Assembly (NCBI GenBank): GCA_041741535.1 | Contig: JBGSJV010000047.1 | Span: 27,076-91,075 of the forward strand | Origin: M30B19 sp041741535 | Lineage (GTDB): Bacteria > Planctomycetota > Planctomycetia > Pirellulales > Pirellulaceae | Direction of reading: 5' to 3' | DNA: 64,000 nucleotides | In this document: positions 18,319-27,441 of the stretch, piece after piece | Position numbering within the stretch: position 1 is the first letter of the stretch | Layout of the letters: every line of letters begins with the position of its first letter | Notes under the pieces: generated by a model | What the model was told of the DNA's origin: nothing | The model's database searches: none | What the model saw: only the letters and a program-made list of their open reading frames with translations | Position numbers and translations under genes: made by a program

Positions 18319-19556
18319 CTTCGACCACTTCGCCCCCAGCCTCCGACACCGGCACGACCTTCGACATTGGCACTTTGGCCTGTGAGCTGGCCACGCTGGC
18401 TCCCCCACAAGCCGTAGAACGCTTGCAGGAAGTTCCCGTCGCCGTTCGTGCCCAAGTGCTCGTCGCCCTCAGCCCTGCAATCTCGGAAGAGATTTTGCTG
18501 GCGATGTCCGATGAGACGCGCGCGGACGTCTTTGCGGCGTTTCCTCAAGCGACACGCGCGCAATGGACGGCCAACCTCGCGTACCATGAAGATTCGATCG
18601 GTCGCTTGATGGAACCGGCGCACGTGGTGTTTCGACCCGACTTGACGGTGGCCGAAGCCGTGGAACGAATTCGCAAACTTTCTCGGAGCATCCTCGTCAC
18701 CTACGGCTTTATCGTCGACCCACACAATCACTTGACCGGCGTCGTGGCCATGCGTGATCTATTGTTGGCGACCCCGCAACAAACGATGCAAGAGATCATG
18801 ATCGCGCGCCCATTCTTCCTCAATGATCAACAAACGCTATTGGAAGCGATGCGTTTGGTCGTGAACAAACATTTTCCGGTCTACCCCGTTTGCAACTCGG
18901 AAGGCCGGTTGGTCGGCACCGTTCGCGGCCGAACTTTGTTCGAAGAACATGCCTTCGAGATCAGCGCTCAAATGGGAACGATGGTCGGTGTCGAGAAGGA
19001 AGAACGATTGTCGACGCCGTTGGCGACCAGCTTTCGCTTCCGGCACCCCTGGTTGCAGGTCAATTTATTGACCGCTTTTGTGGCAGCGGCGGTCGTTGGC
19101 TTCTTTCAATCAACCATCGACAAAATGGTCGTGTTGGCGGTCTTTCTACCGGTGCTCTCAGGACAGTCCGGCAATACGGGTTGTCAATCCTTGGCGGTGA
19201 CGTTGCGTGGTCTGACGCTAGGCGATCTACAGCCAGGTCGTGAGAAATTCTTGGTGTTTAAAGAAGGCTTGTTGGGTCTCTTTAATGGTATTTTCGTCGG
19301 GCTAAGCGCGGCGGTCGGGATGATGGTCTACGCCTGGTCCCAAGGTAATCCCGCCTATTTGCAGTTGGGGGCCATTGTCTGGGTCGCTATGATTGGTAGT
19401 TGCATTGTCAGCGGAATCGCCGGAGCGACGATCCCACTGTTCTTTCGCAAGATCGGAGCGGACCCCGCCACCGCTTCCAGTATCTTCCTAACGACGGCCA
19501 CCGACGTCGTCAGCATGGGGCTATTCTTAGGCCTCGCCTGGTTGATCTTCTGGTAA
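18315..19556 (+). CDS. mgtE: MgtE-family magnesium transporter
   Basis: This 413-residue protein has a short helical MgtE N domain (about 15-100) and a CBS pair (about 100-220). Five membrane segments follow, with the pore motif PVLSGQSGNTGCQSLAV. The family moves Mg2+ through a dimeric channel gated by the cytosolic domains. The start is the TTG at 18315, which overlaps the TGA of the preceding gene. No ATG occurs until well inside the N domain. The N domain is shorter than in the Thermus protein. Confidence 0.92.
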   Translation: MTSTTSPPASDTGTTFDIGTLACELATLAPPQAVERLQEVPVAVRAQVLVALSPAISEEILLAMSDETRADVFAAFPQATRAQWTANLAYHEDSIGRLMEPAHVVFRPDLTVAEAVERIRKLSRSILVTYGFIVDPHNHLTGVVAMRDLLLATPQQTMQEIMIARPFFLNDQQTLLEAMRLVVNKHFPVYPVCNSEGRLVGTVRGRTLFEEHAFEISAQMGTMVGVEKEERLSTPLATSFRFRHPWLQVNLLTAFVAAAVVGFFQSTIDKMVVLAVFLPVLSGQSGNTGCQSLAVTLRGLTLGDLQPGREKFLVFKEGLLGLFNGIFVGLSAAVGMMVYAWSQGNPAYLQLGAIVWVAMIGSCIVSGIAGATIPLFFRKIGADPATASSIFLTTATDVVSMGLFLGLAWLIFW

Positions 19557-19673
19557 GAAGGGTCTGTCGAATCGGAATTTTGAAAGGCGCCTGAAGGACG
19601 CCCTCGTCTCAAGTGATCTTCCGCGAAAGCGGGGCCGGGTGCCCGACCAACCCCGAACCGACTACCGGCACTT

Positions 19674-22124
19674 TCATTCCTCGTCGTCTTCCAGTACCGG
19701 AGGGGCGCCGGGCTCGGGCAGGACGACATGCGCGATCTTGCCATTCTTTTGAATCTCGTTTCCGCGACCGCCCCGCGACGTCACGCGATATTTGGCCGTC
19801 GAGATGGTCTTCTTCGCACCACGATTTGTGACCACCACCATCAGGTCCCGGTCCCCAGTACTGGGTTTGAAACCCAACAAGGCATCACCCTTTGCGACTT
19901 TGATTAGCAAGACGCCTTTGCCGGGTCCGGACAAGTAGTTGACCTCTTCGGTAGGACAGATCATGGCCCGGCAATTGGCCGTAATCGCCAAGATGGTTTC
20001 CGAACCCGCAATCGCAAACACGTTCACGACTTCGCTGCCGGTCGCCACTCGACAATATCGCCGTCCGCTGCGAGTCGAAGGTTCGGCAAAGGTTGCCAAA
20101 CCAAACCGCATGGCATAGCCATTGGTCGTGGCTGCCAAGCCGTGAATCGGTGGACACAGGTCGGGCTTCTTCGGATTCTCGGCGATGTCGCCGATCACCC
20201 GTTCATCAAACGACATGCAAGCGATGATTTTCTCGCCGTCTTTCAACTTGAAGAGCTTCTGGATTGGCTCGCCGTACCCCGTCGACGGTGGAACATCGAC
20301 CATTCGCGATGAATAACAAACACCCAATGACGAAAAAAAGCCCACCACGCTGCGAGTCGATCCGGCGACGCAGGCCAACACGCGATCTCCTTCGCGGAGA
20401 CGGCTTTTGCTCGGGTCCGTGATCTGCTTTTGTCGCTTCACCCAGCCATCGGTCGTAATCAGAATCGCGCAGTCTTCGGCGACGATAAAGTCATCGGCGG
20501 TGAATTCGGGTTCATCGACCACCGTCAACATTTGCGTACGACGTTTGGCTTCGGTGGCCGAGGCATAGGTTTCCAAGAGGCTTTCGATTTCTTGACGCAC
20601 GATGCCCCAACGTCCCGAAGCATTGGTGTCCTTGGTGTCTTCTTGCAGCAACTTGCGAATCGCTCGAGCCCGTTTGCGCTTCTCGTCGACTTCTTCGCGG
20701 ATCAAATTGATTTCCAATCGAGCCAAACGGTAGAGTTTCAACTCCAAGATCGCGTCCGTTTGTTCGGCATCCAAGCCGCCTTTGTCCATCGGGAACCGGG
20801 CCATGATTTTTTGAGCAGCGTCCGCTTTGCCTTCGGACTTGCGAATGATGCGAATGATTTCATCCAGCGCATCAAAAACCACCAAAAAGCCTTCGAGAAT
20901 GTGCAGACGCCGTTCCAGGGCGGCCAGCTCGTTCTCGAGTCGCTTGGTCACCACGTCCAACCGAAAGTGCAAGAAGTGCCACAAGATCTCCTTGAGCCCC
21001 AATCGCTCCGGTGTCCCGACGGCAGGGTTTTCCGTCGGCACGAGGCAGGTCATATTGACCCCAAAGTTCGTCTGCAGCGCCGTGTTCTTGTACAGGTACG
21101 CTAGAACTTTCGCTTCGTCGGCGTCTTTTTTTAACGTCAAGTCGATCCGAATATCATCGGTGGACAGGTCGCGGACGTCTTGGATCAACGGCATCTTGCC
21201 GGAGAAAATAATCTCGCCGATTCGTTCGACCAACAGGGTCTTGTTGACGCCGTAGGGAATCGAAGTAATTTGCAGGACCTTGTTCGCTTTGGTTTCCGGG
21301 GCAGCGACGATCGTGCCGCGAATCTTGAGGGTGCCGTGACCCGTGCGATAAATCTCGCGCAGCTCTTCCTTCGTATTGATGACTTGGCCGCCGGTTGGAA
21401 AGTCCGGACCTTGTACTGCGTCGTTCGCTACCAATTGGTAGTCTTTGACTTCCGGGTCTTTGAGCAACTTCAACAAGGCCCGACACAACTCTCCCAAATT
21501 GTGAGGTGGAATGTTGGTCGCCATACCGACGGCGATGCCGGTGGTCCCGTTGAGCAACAAGTTTGGCAAGCGACTGGGGAGCACAACGGGCTCCTGACGC
21601 GTCCCGTCGTAGTTGGGTTTGAAGTGAACGGTCACCGTTTTCAGATCCGTCAGGATCTCGCCGGCGATTGCAGACAAGCGACATTCGGTATACCGCATGG
21701 CCGCCGCGTTGTCCCCATCGATGGAACCAAAGTTCCCACTGCCATCGACCAGCGGCATTCGCAACGAGAACGGCTGGGCCATGCGGACCAAGGCCTCGTA
21801 GATCGAACTGTCGCCGTGCGGGTGGTAATTACCCATGACCTCACCGACGATCTTGGCACACTTGCGCGGCTTGGTCGTGTGGTAGAGGCTTTGCTGATCC
21901 ATCGTGTACAGGATTCGTCGCTGGACGGGCTTGAGTCCGTCGCGGACATCGGGCAACGCCCGACTGGTGATCACGGACAACGAGTAGTTGAGGTAGCGAC
22001 TTTGTGCGGCCCCCCGGAGCGTGATCGATTCGATTTGGTCCTCGCTCGAGTCCCATTGGAACTCTGCCTGAGCCCCTTCGGTTGACGATTTTGATTTTCG
22101 CGACGAAGAGCGATTTTTGGCCAA
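19674..22124 (-). CDS. gyrA: Type IIA DNA topoisomerase subunit A (GyrA/ParC type)
   Basis: This 816-residue protein is the DNA-breaking subunit of gyrase or topoisomerase IV. The catalytic tyrosine is Y145 in AAAMRYTECR. The quinolone-determining loop reads HPHGDSSIYEALVRMAQ, with S106 and E110 at the E. coli GyrA 83 and 87 positions; Ser/Glu is the ParC-like pairing. A C-terminal propeller follows from about residue 530. A GyrA-box-like RGGRG lies near the C-terminus (about 785), not at the start of the propeller, so gyrase versus topo IV cannot be decided here. The N-terminal 25 residues are Ser/Lys-rich. No gyrB is adjacent. Confidence 0.9.
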   Translation of the reverse strand: MAKNRSSSRKSKSSTEGAQAEFQWDSSEDQIESITLRGAAQSRYLNYSLSVITSRALPDVRDGLKPVQRRILYTMDQQSLYHTTKPRKCAKIVGEVMGNYHPHGDSSIYEALVRMAQPFSLRMPLVDGSGNFGSIDGDNAAAMRYTECRLSAIAGEILTDLKTVTVHFKPNYDGTRQEPVVLPSRLPNLLLNGTTGIAVGMATNIPPHNLGELCRALLKLLKDPEVKDYQLVANDAVQGPDFPTGGQVINTKEELREIYRTGHGTLKIRGTIVAAPETKANKVLQITSIPYGVNKTLLVERIGEIIFSGKMPLIQDVRDLSTDDIRIDLTLKKDADEAKVLAYLYKNTALQTNFGVNMTCLVPTENPAVGTPERLGLKEILWHFLHFRLDVVTKRLENELAALERRLHILEGFLVVFDALDEIIRIIRKSEGKADAAQKIMARFPMDKGGLDAEQTDAILELKLYRLARLEINLIREEVDEKRKRARAIRKLLQEDTKDTNASGRWGIVRQEIESLLETYASATEAKRRTQMLTVVDEPEFTADDFIVAEDCAILITTDGWVKRQKQITDPSKSRLREGDRVLACVAGSTRSVVGFFSSLGVCYSSRMVDVPPSTGYGEPIQKLFKLKDGEKIIACMSFDERVIGDIAENPKKPDLCPPIHGLAATTNGYAMRFGLATFAEPSTRSGRRYCRVATGSEVVNVFAIAGSETILAITANCRAMICPTEEVNYLSGPGKGVLLIKVAKGDALLGFKPSTGDRDLMVVVTNRGAKKTISTAKYRVTSRGGRGNEIQKNGKIAHVVLPEPGAPPVLEDDEE

Positions 22125-22396
22125 AGGGATCCTCCGTAATGGCTGAAGCGGGACGGTTCAAAGCTGGTAAACCAGCCAGTTTGGGCGAATTCTAGCAAAG
22201 GGCCCGATTTTGTCACAGTCGGTTTTTTCCGCAGGTATCGATTGCACGAGCGGGGTTCCGCAGGATCGTTGGGATCATCGGTAAAGTGGTCACTTTCCCT
22301 CCCGTCAAATTCCGAATCAATCTTACAACCCACGGCGAATTTGGGATGGAGCCCTACGTCGAATCGGAAAAACAGCCTTACAACGGAGTGCTTAGG
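22125..22396. other. Divergent intergenic region
   Basis: This gap should hold the promoters of the topoisomerase gene (minus) and the secreted-protein gene (plus). Open frames run through it but lack protein-like composition. I see no well-spaced promoter that I would call. Confidence 0.5.
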
Positions 22397-22882
22397 ATGA
22401 AGTTCCTTGTCCCCATCGCGGCAATGACCCTGATCGTCTTGGCGATTTGCCCAGCAACCACACAAGCGCAGCAAATGCTGCACTCGGCCGACGAACAATC
22501 GGCTCATTTGTTCCACAACATGTACACAACCGGCCCCAGCGCGCAAACGGCGGCCATGTACCCAGCCCCGCACCCAACCCCGCGAATCGCTGGTCACGTG
22601 TTCAACACCTACCAGCCGTTCGCCCCTCACCAAATGATGTACGAACACAATCGCACGTATTACACACCGTACGCGGGATCGTTCTACCAAGACCCCTGCG
22701 AAGGTGGCAATTGCGGCGGGTACGCTGGTCAAGGTCTCAACGTGACGACGGTCGTTTGGCAACATGGCGGGACTTTCACTCCACCGTATCCGTTCGAGTT
22801 CCGCACTCGCTTCACCGGCCAACGATTTTTTGGCAACCGCATGGCTCCAACCGCCAGCGCTGGCTGCAATACCTGCAAGTAG
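22397..22882 (+). CDS. Small secreted protein, aromatic and His-rich
   Basis: This 161-residue protein has a Sec signal peptide (MKFLVPIAAMTLIVLAICP, cleavage near TTQAQ). The mature part is rich in Tyr, His, Pro and Gly, with a CEGGNCGGY cysteine pair and a CNTCK terminus that could bind metal or form disulfides. The ATG at 22397 is chosen because it has GGAG eight bases upstream and starts the signal peptide; an open frame back to 22286 is ignored. The next gene encodes a similar small secreted protein 39 bp downstream, so the two are probably cotranscribed. Function unknown. Confidence 0.78.
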   Translation: MKFLVPIAAMTLIVLAICPATTQAQQMLHSADEQSAHLFHNMYTTGPSAQTAAMYPAPHPTPRIAGHVFNTYQPFAPHQMMYEHNRTYYTPYAGSFYQDPCEGGNCGGYAGQGLNVTTVVWQHGGTFTPPYPFEFRTRFTGQRFFGNRMAPTASAGCNTCK

Positions 22883-22921
22883 TCATCCTCACCTCAAATA
22901 TTTTTCCGACGGAATCTGCCC

Positions 22922-23413
22922 ATGTCCAGAAAACTCATGCTCCTCGCTTTCGCCCTCACCTTGGGGTTCTCGGGTGTTGCGATGGCTCAAGAACCAGCTC
23001 AAGATGTCCCCTGTTTCGAACGCGGCGCTTTCCCCAGTCGTCGCAGCACCGTGGTCAACGCGATGCGCGATCAATACCACCCGAACCCGTACTACGCGTA
23101 TGGTCGCGGAGGCATCACTGCCACACGCGAACATCATTGGAATTACCAACAAGCCCAGTCGTACGCTTGGCACGGCGACTATAGCTATTGGAAGTACGGC
23201 ACTCCCACCGCGTTGGTACTGCCGCCGACAGCCGCGTTTATGAGCGATTACCAATGGGGTGTCGGCAATACGACCAGCACACCGATCCATCACCAATTCC
23301 AACACCAATCGCACGGCATGTCCGGTGGCGAAGCCGGTGGTGGTCACTGGACGCCTTACTGGCCGCATCACACTCGCCAATTTGGTCTCTACGGAGTTCG
23401 CGCCCCCTGGTAA
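22922..23413 (+). CDS. Small secreted protein, aromatic and His-rich
   Basis: This 163-residue protein has a signal peptide (MSRKLMLLAFALTLGFSGVAMA). The mature part contains YSYWKYGTPTALVLPPTA and a His/Gln-rich stretch (PIHHQFQHQSH), then WTPYWPHHTRQFGLYGVRAPW at the end. Such proteins look like planctomycete envelope components, but I know of no assigned role. It has no cysteine-pair motif, unlike its neighbour. A strong terminator lies 40 bp after the stop and ends the two-gene unit. Confidence 0.78.
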   Translation: MSRKLMLLAFALTLGFSGVAMAQEPAQDVPCFERGAFPSRRSTVVNAMRDQYHPNPYYAYGRGGITATREHHWNYQQAQSYAWHGDYSYWKYGTPTALVLPPTAAFMSDYQWGVGNTTSTPIHHQFQHQSHGMSGGEAGGGHWTPYWPHHTRQFGLYGVRAPW

Positions 23414-23453
23414 GCCCGGAGGTGTGTGTTCGCAAGTCCCAAAAAAGATGCTC

Positions 23454-23484
23454 ACGACCGGCAAACCTGCCGGTCGTTTTTTTT
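23454..23484 (+). terminator. Strong intrinsic terminator
   Basis: A perfect 10-bp stem (acgaccggca at 23454-23463, tgccggtcgt at 23468-23477) with loop aacc is followed by a run of eight T. It ends the two small secreted-protein genes. Confidence 0.95.
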
Positions 23485-24041
23485 GCCAAGTCGCACGACT
23501 TTGTATGTCGTCGCCGCGGTTGCAAATGCCGAACCCGTACCGCCCAAACATCGAACTTAAAACGTCCGCGCGCATGCCATCACTGGGAGCATTCTTCAGT
23601 TTCTATTTTTCATTAGTCATTCCTTAGCCGCTTGGCTGGCGGACTTCCCACGGATACCAATGCCGAGCTGCGGAGGAACATGTTCACCGCATGCGGTTTC
23701 GTGAAGACCGTCAAAGTATCAGCTCGGAAGTTAGACAATTGCGGTAGGACACGGGCTTGTCGGTCAAGGAAATGTCCGCCAACGGTTCATCCGCAGTTCG
23801 GCTTTGCCATCCGTGGGAATTTACAGTCGATCGCATTTTGTCACTTTGCGGCTCCGGCGATTTGGTGCCTTCCCCATGATCCCCCGCTGCCCCGTTCCGT
23901 CACCTTCTTGATCGCCAGCGACACGGTTTGGTGGGCAAATTGAAAAAAGGCCATTCTTTGTCACAGCCCTGGGGCACGTGGGTATTGGGTTCGAAGCCAG
24001 GAAACTTCGATCAAATAACGCCCAGCCGACGAGATCAAGCC
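23485..24041. other. Long intergenic region with a possible structured RNA
   Basis: This 557-bp region has no convincing gene. Between 23663 and 23727 an 8-bp closing helix (ccgagctg with cagctcgg) encloses a smaller stem, ttcac with gtgaa, and the self-complementary accgcatgcggt. A copy of ggtaggaca, also seen in REP-like copy C, occurs near 23743. The open frame upstream of 24042 continues back to 23928 but reads as non-protein. Confidence 0.45.
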
Positions 24042-24554
24042 ATGAGCCATAACTGCCCCAAATGCCAGACTCCAAATCCGCCGCATGCTCAATTTTGCCA
24101 CAACTGCGGAACCCGGTTCGGCGGAGCAACCGTCTTTGCCGGCCCAGTTCCCCATCACCCACAAGTCGCCGCCGTTGGCGTCGGCCCCGTTGGAGCTCCT
24201 CCAACCAACGGACCGTTTATCGGTCAGCCTCAAAACGTACCGACCGTTGGCGTGACGACCGCCCAACCCGGAGCCAGTAAGCTCGCCGTGGCGAGCTTGA
24301 TTCTGGCGATCCTGGCGTTGTTTTGCTTCGGGCCTTTAACGGGCATCCCAGCCGCCATCTTGGGCTGGATGGAACTGACCGCCATCAAACAGGGTCGTTC
24401 GGATCAATCCAATGCCTGGATGGCGCACGTTGGCCTGTGGGGCGGGATCGTCTTGAGTATCCTAACCAGTGGCGTCTTCTTCCTCATGCTGATCCTATCG
24501 GCAGCAAGTGCTGGGATGAACGATCCCTTCATGTCGCCCTACGGTGGGTATTAG
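24042..24554 (+). CDS. Zinc-ribbon DUF4190-like membrane protein
   Basis: This 170-residue protein begins with a zinc ribbon (CPKCQTPNPPHAQFCHNCG, residues 5-23). A Pro/Gly/Val-rich linker follows. Two membrane segments come next in the DUF4190 pattern (AVASLILAILALFCFGP, then IPAAILGWMEL, then GGIVLSILTSGVFFLMLIL). The ATG at 24042 is chosen because it places the zinc ribbon at the N-terminus, as usual; the frame is open further upstream. The next gene starts 57 bp later and also begins with a zinc ribbon. Probably a small inner-membrane protein; function unknown. Confidence 0.8.
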   Translation: MSHNCPKCQTPNPPHAQFCHNCGTRFGGATVFAGPVPHHPQVAAVGVGPVGAPPTNGPFIGQPQNVPTVGVTTAQPGASKLAVASLILAILALFCFGPLTGIPAAILGWMELTAIKQGRSDQSNAWMAHVGLWGGIVLSILTSGVFFLMLILSAASAGMNDPFMSPYGGY

Positions 24555-24611
24555 TCAACGGAGGAGCGCGTTTACCAATCTCTTGGTTCTCACTGGGAAA
24601 GGATTTCGATC

Positions 24612-26183
24612 ATGTCAGCCCCGCAAATGATCTTGTGTTGCTCGAATGGCCACGTCCAGCCAATGCCAAATTCGAAATTCTGCATTTATTGTGGCGAACC
24701 CACGCAATTGCAGTCGCTGGGTCCGGTGGCTTCGCCGAACTCGGGGGCATACGCTCCCCCTGCGATGGCGCCCGCGGCGGCCGTGCCAGTTCAACCGATG
24801 GTCATGACGCCAACCATGGCGGTGCCCGTTCAAGGGCCAAGAATCGCCGCCAAATCGTCACATCCAGGATACTGTAGTACTTGCGGCGGGGACGGGTCCG
24901 GCCTGGCGACCAATCGAGTCGTTTGTCCCGAATGTCGCTGGTTGCGCCCGCTCGTGCCTGGTTACCAAGTCGATGCGTCGGCATTTGCTTGGGCGGGGGA
25001 TGCCAAAGCGATGGCCACGTTACGCTCCATCAAGGTTCTGACCGCGGCGGCCGCCGCTGTCTCCGAGAAAGTTGGGCGACGCTGGATTGAAGTGACGTTC
25101 AATGGGATTCGGCTGAGTGAAAAACAACTGCCCCAGATTTACTCGCAAGCCGTTCGCGCAGCTCGTGTTCTCGGCATGCCACATATGCCCGACCTTTATC
25201 TCTCGGGTGAACGGCCTTGGGATATGCTGACCTTCGGCACCGACCGGGATAGCTTCATCGTTATCGGGTCGGCCATCGCCGCCAACTTCAATGGCCCCGA
25301 CATGTACTTCCTGTTGGCCCGACAGTTGGGTCATTGCAAAGCGGGACACTCGCTGTGGAAAACGGTGATTCGTTTCTTGCTGGGCGACCAAGGACCGCAA
25401 AAGGGCGTGTTGGCCGGCGGAGTCCTCAACACGATGCTGAATCCAACCGCTCTACTAAGCGGGGCCATCGAAATGCCACTGTTGGGTTGGGCCCGACAAG
25501 CAGAAATCACGGCCGACCGCGCCGGTCTGTTGGCCGTCGGCAACGAGGAAGTCGCTCGACGAGTGTTGATGTCCTGGTCACTGAAGTCGTCGCACTTGTA
25601 CCAACAACTCAATATGAATGCCTGGGTCGAACAACAATCTTTGGAAGAAGATCAAACCTTACGCCTGTCGGAACTACTAACGACCGCCACGCCCTATTTG
25701 GGGCCACGTTTGAAACTGTTACAGCAATACGCCGGTAGCCCAGAATTGAAGAGTTACCTCCGAATCATTGGTGATTCCATTCGCAAGAATCAACCAGTAG
25801 CCAAGCCACAGCCCACACTACCAACCGCCACGTCGCGGCCGACTTCCATGGCCCTGCCCAACGGGGCGAATCCATCGTCAACTTCGGCGTCGAACGCGCC
25901 GGGCAAGTCAACGAACGGTGGCTCGGCTGGAGGCGTGTCACCGGCAATGGCGGTTGTAAAAAATCCAAAAATGCCGGTCACAACTTTAAAGATCAAGTGT
26001 ACTGCTTGTGAGTCGAAGCTGAGCATCCCAGCAAACGCTTTGAACCAAGTCGATCGGCGACCGATCCGCTGCCCCAACGCGGCATGTGGCGCGATCACCT
26101 TGCTCGAAAAACGAGTCCAATCAACCACACTCCCTTCCCCTGAAACAAAACGACAATTGGAGACGATGACCCATGGCGACTGA
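24612..26183 (+). CDS. Zinc-ribbon protein with degenerate M48-like domain
   Basis: This 523-residue protein has an N-terminal zinc ribbon (CCSNGH then FCIYCG), a Pro/Ala-rich linker and a second CxxC pair (CSTCGG, CPEC, about 96-115). Residues about 130-330 resemble an M48 peptidase-like domain. The usual HEXXH reads RQLGH at 237-241, so the first His and the catalytic Glu are replaced. The later E-x-x-AD motif (E298, D302) is kept. A Ser/Thr/Pro linker leads to a C-terminal zinc ribbon (CTACESKLSIP then CPNAACG). It is probably a pseudo-peptidase or scaffold. Its 3' end overlaps the next gene by 11 bp. Confidence 0.82.
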   Translation: MSAPQMILCCSNGHVQPMPNSKFCIYCGEPTQLQSLGPVASPNSGAYAPPAMAPAAAVPVQPMVMTPTMAVPVQGPRIAAKSSHPGYCSTCGGDGSGLATNRVVCPECRWLRPLVPGYQVDASAFAWAGDAKAMATLRSIKVLTAAAAAVSEKVGRRWIEVTFNGIRLSEKQLPQIYSQAVRAARVLGMPHMPDLYLSGERPWDMLTFGTDRDSFIVIGSAIAANFNGPDMYFLLARQLGHCKAGHSLWKTVIRFLLGDQGPQKGVLAGGVLNTMLNPTALLSGAIEMPLLGWARQAEITADRAGLLAVGNEEVARRVLMSWSLKSSHLYQQLNMNAWVEQQSLEEDQTLRLSELLTTATPYLGPRLKLLQQYAGSPELKSYLRIIGDSIRKNQPVAKPQPTLPTATSRPTSMALPNGANPSSTSASNAPGKSTNGGSAGGVSPAMAVVKNPKMPVTTLKIKCTACESKLSIPANALNQVDRRPIRCPNAACGAITLLEKRVQSTTLPSPETKRQLETMTHGD

Positions 26184-27267
26184 AGACAAGCTGACGATGA
26201 CCCAAACCAATCCCGATGGTTCCCAGTCCATCTTGGAAATTACCTCCAAGACGCTAAGTCCCGAAGAAGTGAATGCCGATCCGAGTCTATTCGAAATGAT
26301 TATCGACGCCATCTTCGATTCCGGCGATGACGAACATGAGACGTATCTGGTGCCCGAAGGTTATATGGAAGCGGCCACTCCGTTCGAATCGTCCGAGAGC
26401 TTCGGTGGTCCCGCTTGGGATTCCGCAATGACTCCCGATTTCGGCGCGACGATCCCATCCGATGCGGCGGTCTCGCCTTTGGGGATGAACGAAATGGGAA
26501 CCATGCCAAGTTGGTCGCCCGAAGCAACGACCGCTTTCACTCCGGCAACCGAAGCGGAGTCGACCTGGGCAACGGAAGCGAGCGAAATGGCCTCGACTGA
26601 ACCACAAGAAGATGACGCGCAAGCCGCTCGAGACGCACAAGCTGCCGCTGACGAATTCATTAACAACGGTGACTATCTCGCCGCACAAGAAGCTCGCGAG
26701 CAAGCCGAATCAGCCGCGGATTTGGCCGGTGATCATAGCATGCTGAGTTTGTACGATTCGCAAGACTTGGAGTTTGCCGCAGAGAAACAGGACGTGGCCG
26801 ATCACTATCGCCAAGAACAAACGGACCTAATCGCCCAAGGCGACTATGAAGGTGCGCGTGAAGCCGCGTTGCAAAGTGGTTATGCGACTGGCGATGCCGA
26901 TTCCTTGGCCGGTGGTTCGGACCATACCGGACAAGCCGATCGCGATGTGCAAAGTTTGGATTGGTCGGTCTGGAACGAGAAGAACGCCGACGCCAATGTC
27001 TTCAACGCCGAGCAAGCCGCTGCGGATGGAAACTTCGAAAAAGCCGAGATGTATGCCGATCAAGCCGGTTGGCAACAAGCGACCGCGGATCAATATGCGG
27101 ATCAAGCCAACCCGGATAGCCTGCAGTGGAACTACGATCCTTCGGCGACCGTGGATTCCGGGGGAAGCTACGATGCCTTGAACTCGATCGATACCGGCTT
27201 TACACCCACGACCGACTACGGCAGTGGAACGGATTACAGCAGCGGAAGCGACGACATGACCGTATAG
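26173..27267 (+). CDS. Acidic protein with helical repeats
   Basis: This 364-residue protein is strongly acidic and has no signal peptide. From about residue 145 at least three related helical units are seen (NNGDYLAAQEAREQAESAA, AQGDYEGAREAALQSGYA, ADGNFEKAEMYADQAGWQ). They resemble short TPR-like hairpins. The first 140 residues are Met/Ser/Thr/Pro-rich and look disordered, and the tail is Gly/Ser/Tyr-rich. The start overlaps the end of the M48-like gene, which suggests coupling and a shared function. I do not recognise a family. Confidence 0.75.
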   Translation: MATEDKLTMTQTNPDGSQSILEITSKTLSPEEVNADPSLFEMIIDAIFDSGDDEHETYLVPEGYMEAATPFESSESFGGPAWDSAMTPDFGATIPSDAAVSPLGMNEMGTMPSWSPEATTAFTPATEAESTWATEASEMASTEPQEDDAQAARDAQAAADEFINNGDYLAAQEAREQAESAADLAGDHSMLSLYDSQDLEFAAEKQDVADHYRQEQTDLIAQGDYEGAREAALQSGYATGDADSLAGGSDHTGQADRDVQSLDWSVWNEKNADANVFNAEQAAADGNFEKAEMYADQAGWQQATADQYADQANPDSLQWNYDPSATVDSGGSYDALNSIDTGFTPTTDYGSGTDYSSGSDDMTV

Positions 27268-27441
27268 ACGCCTCAGGCCGCAGAAACGCGGCCCAGCCTG
27301 TGCCATCCACCACGAACGCTCCGCCGACTCAGTCCACGGGGCGTTCATTAAAACCCAGCACAATAGGTGCCACCCACGTATTGACTCTGTTCCTTGATTG
27401 GTTAGAATTTCATCTGGGCGCAATTTTTGGAGGTGGCGGTG

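Noticed and set aside
21180..22085. A 301-residue plus-strand frame
   Set aside because: It is antisense to the topoisomerase gene, which carries the catalytic tyrosine and is certain.
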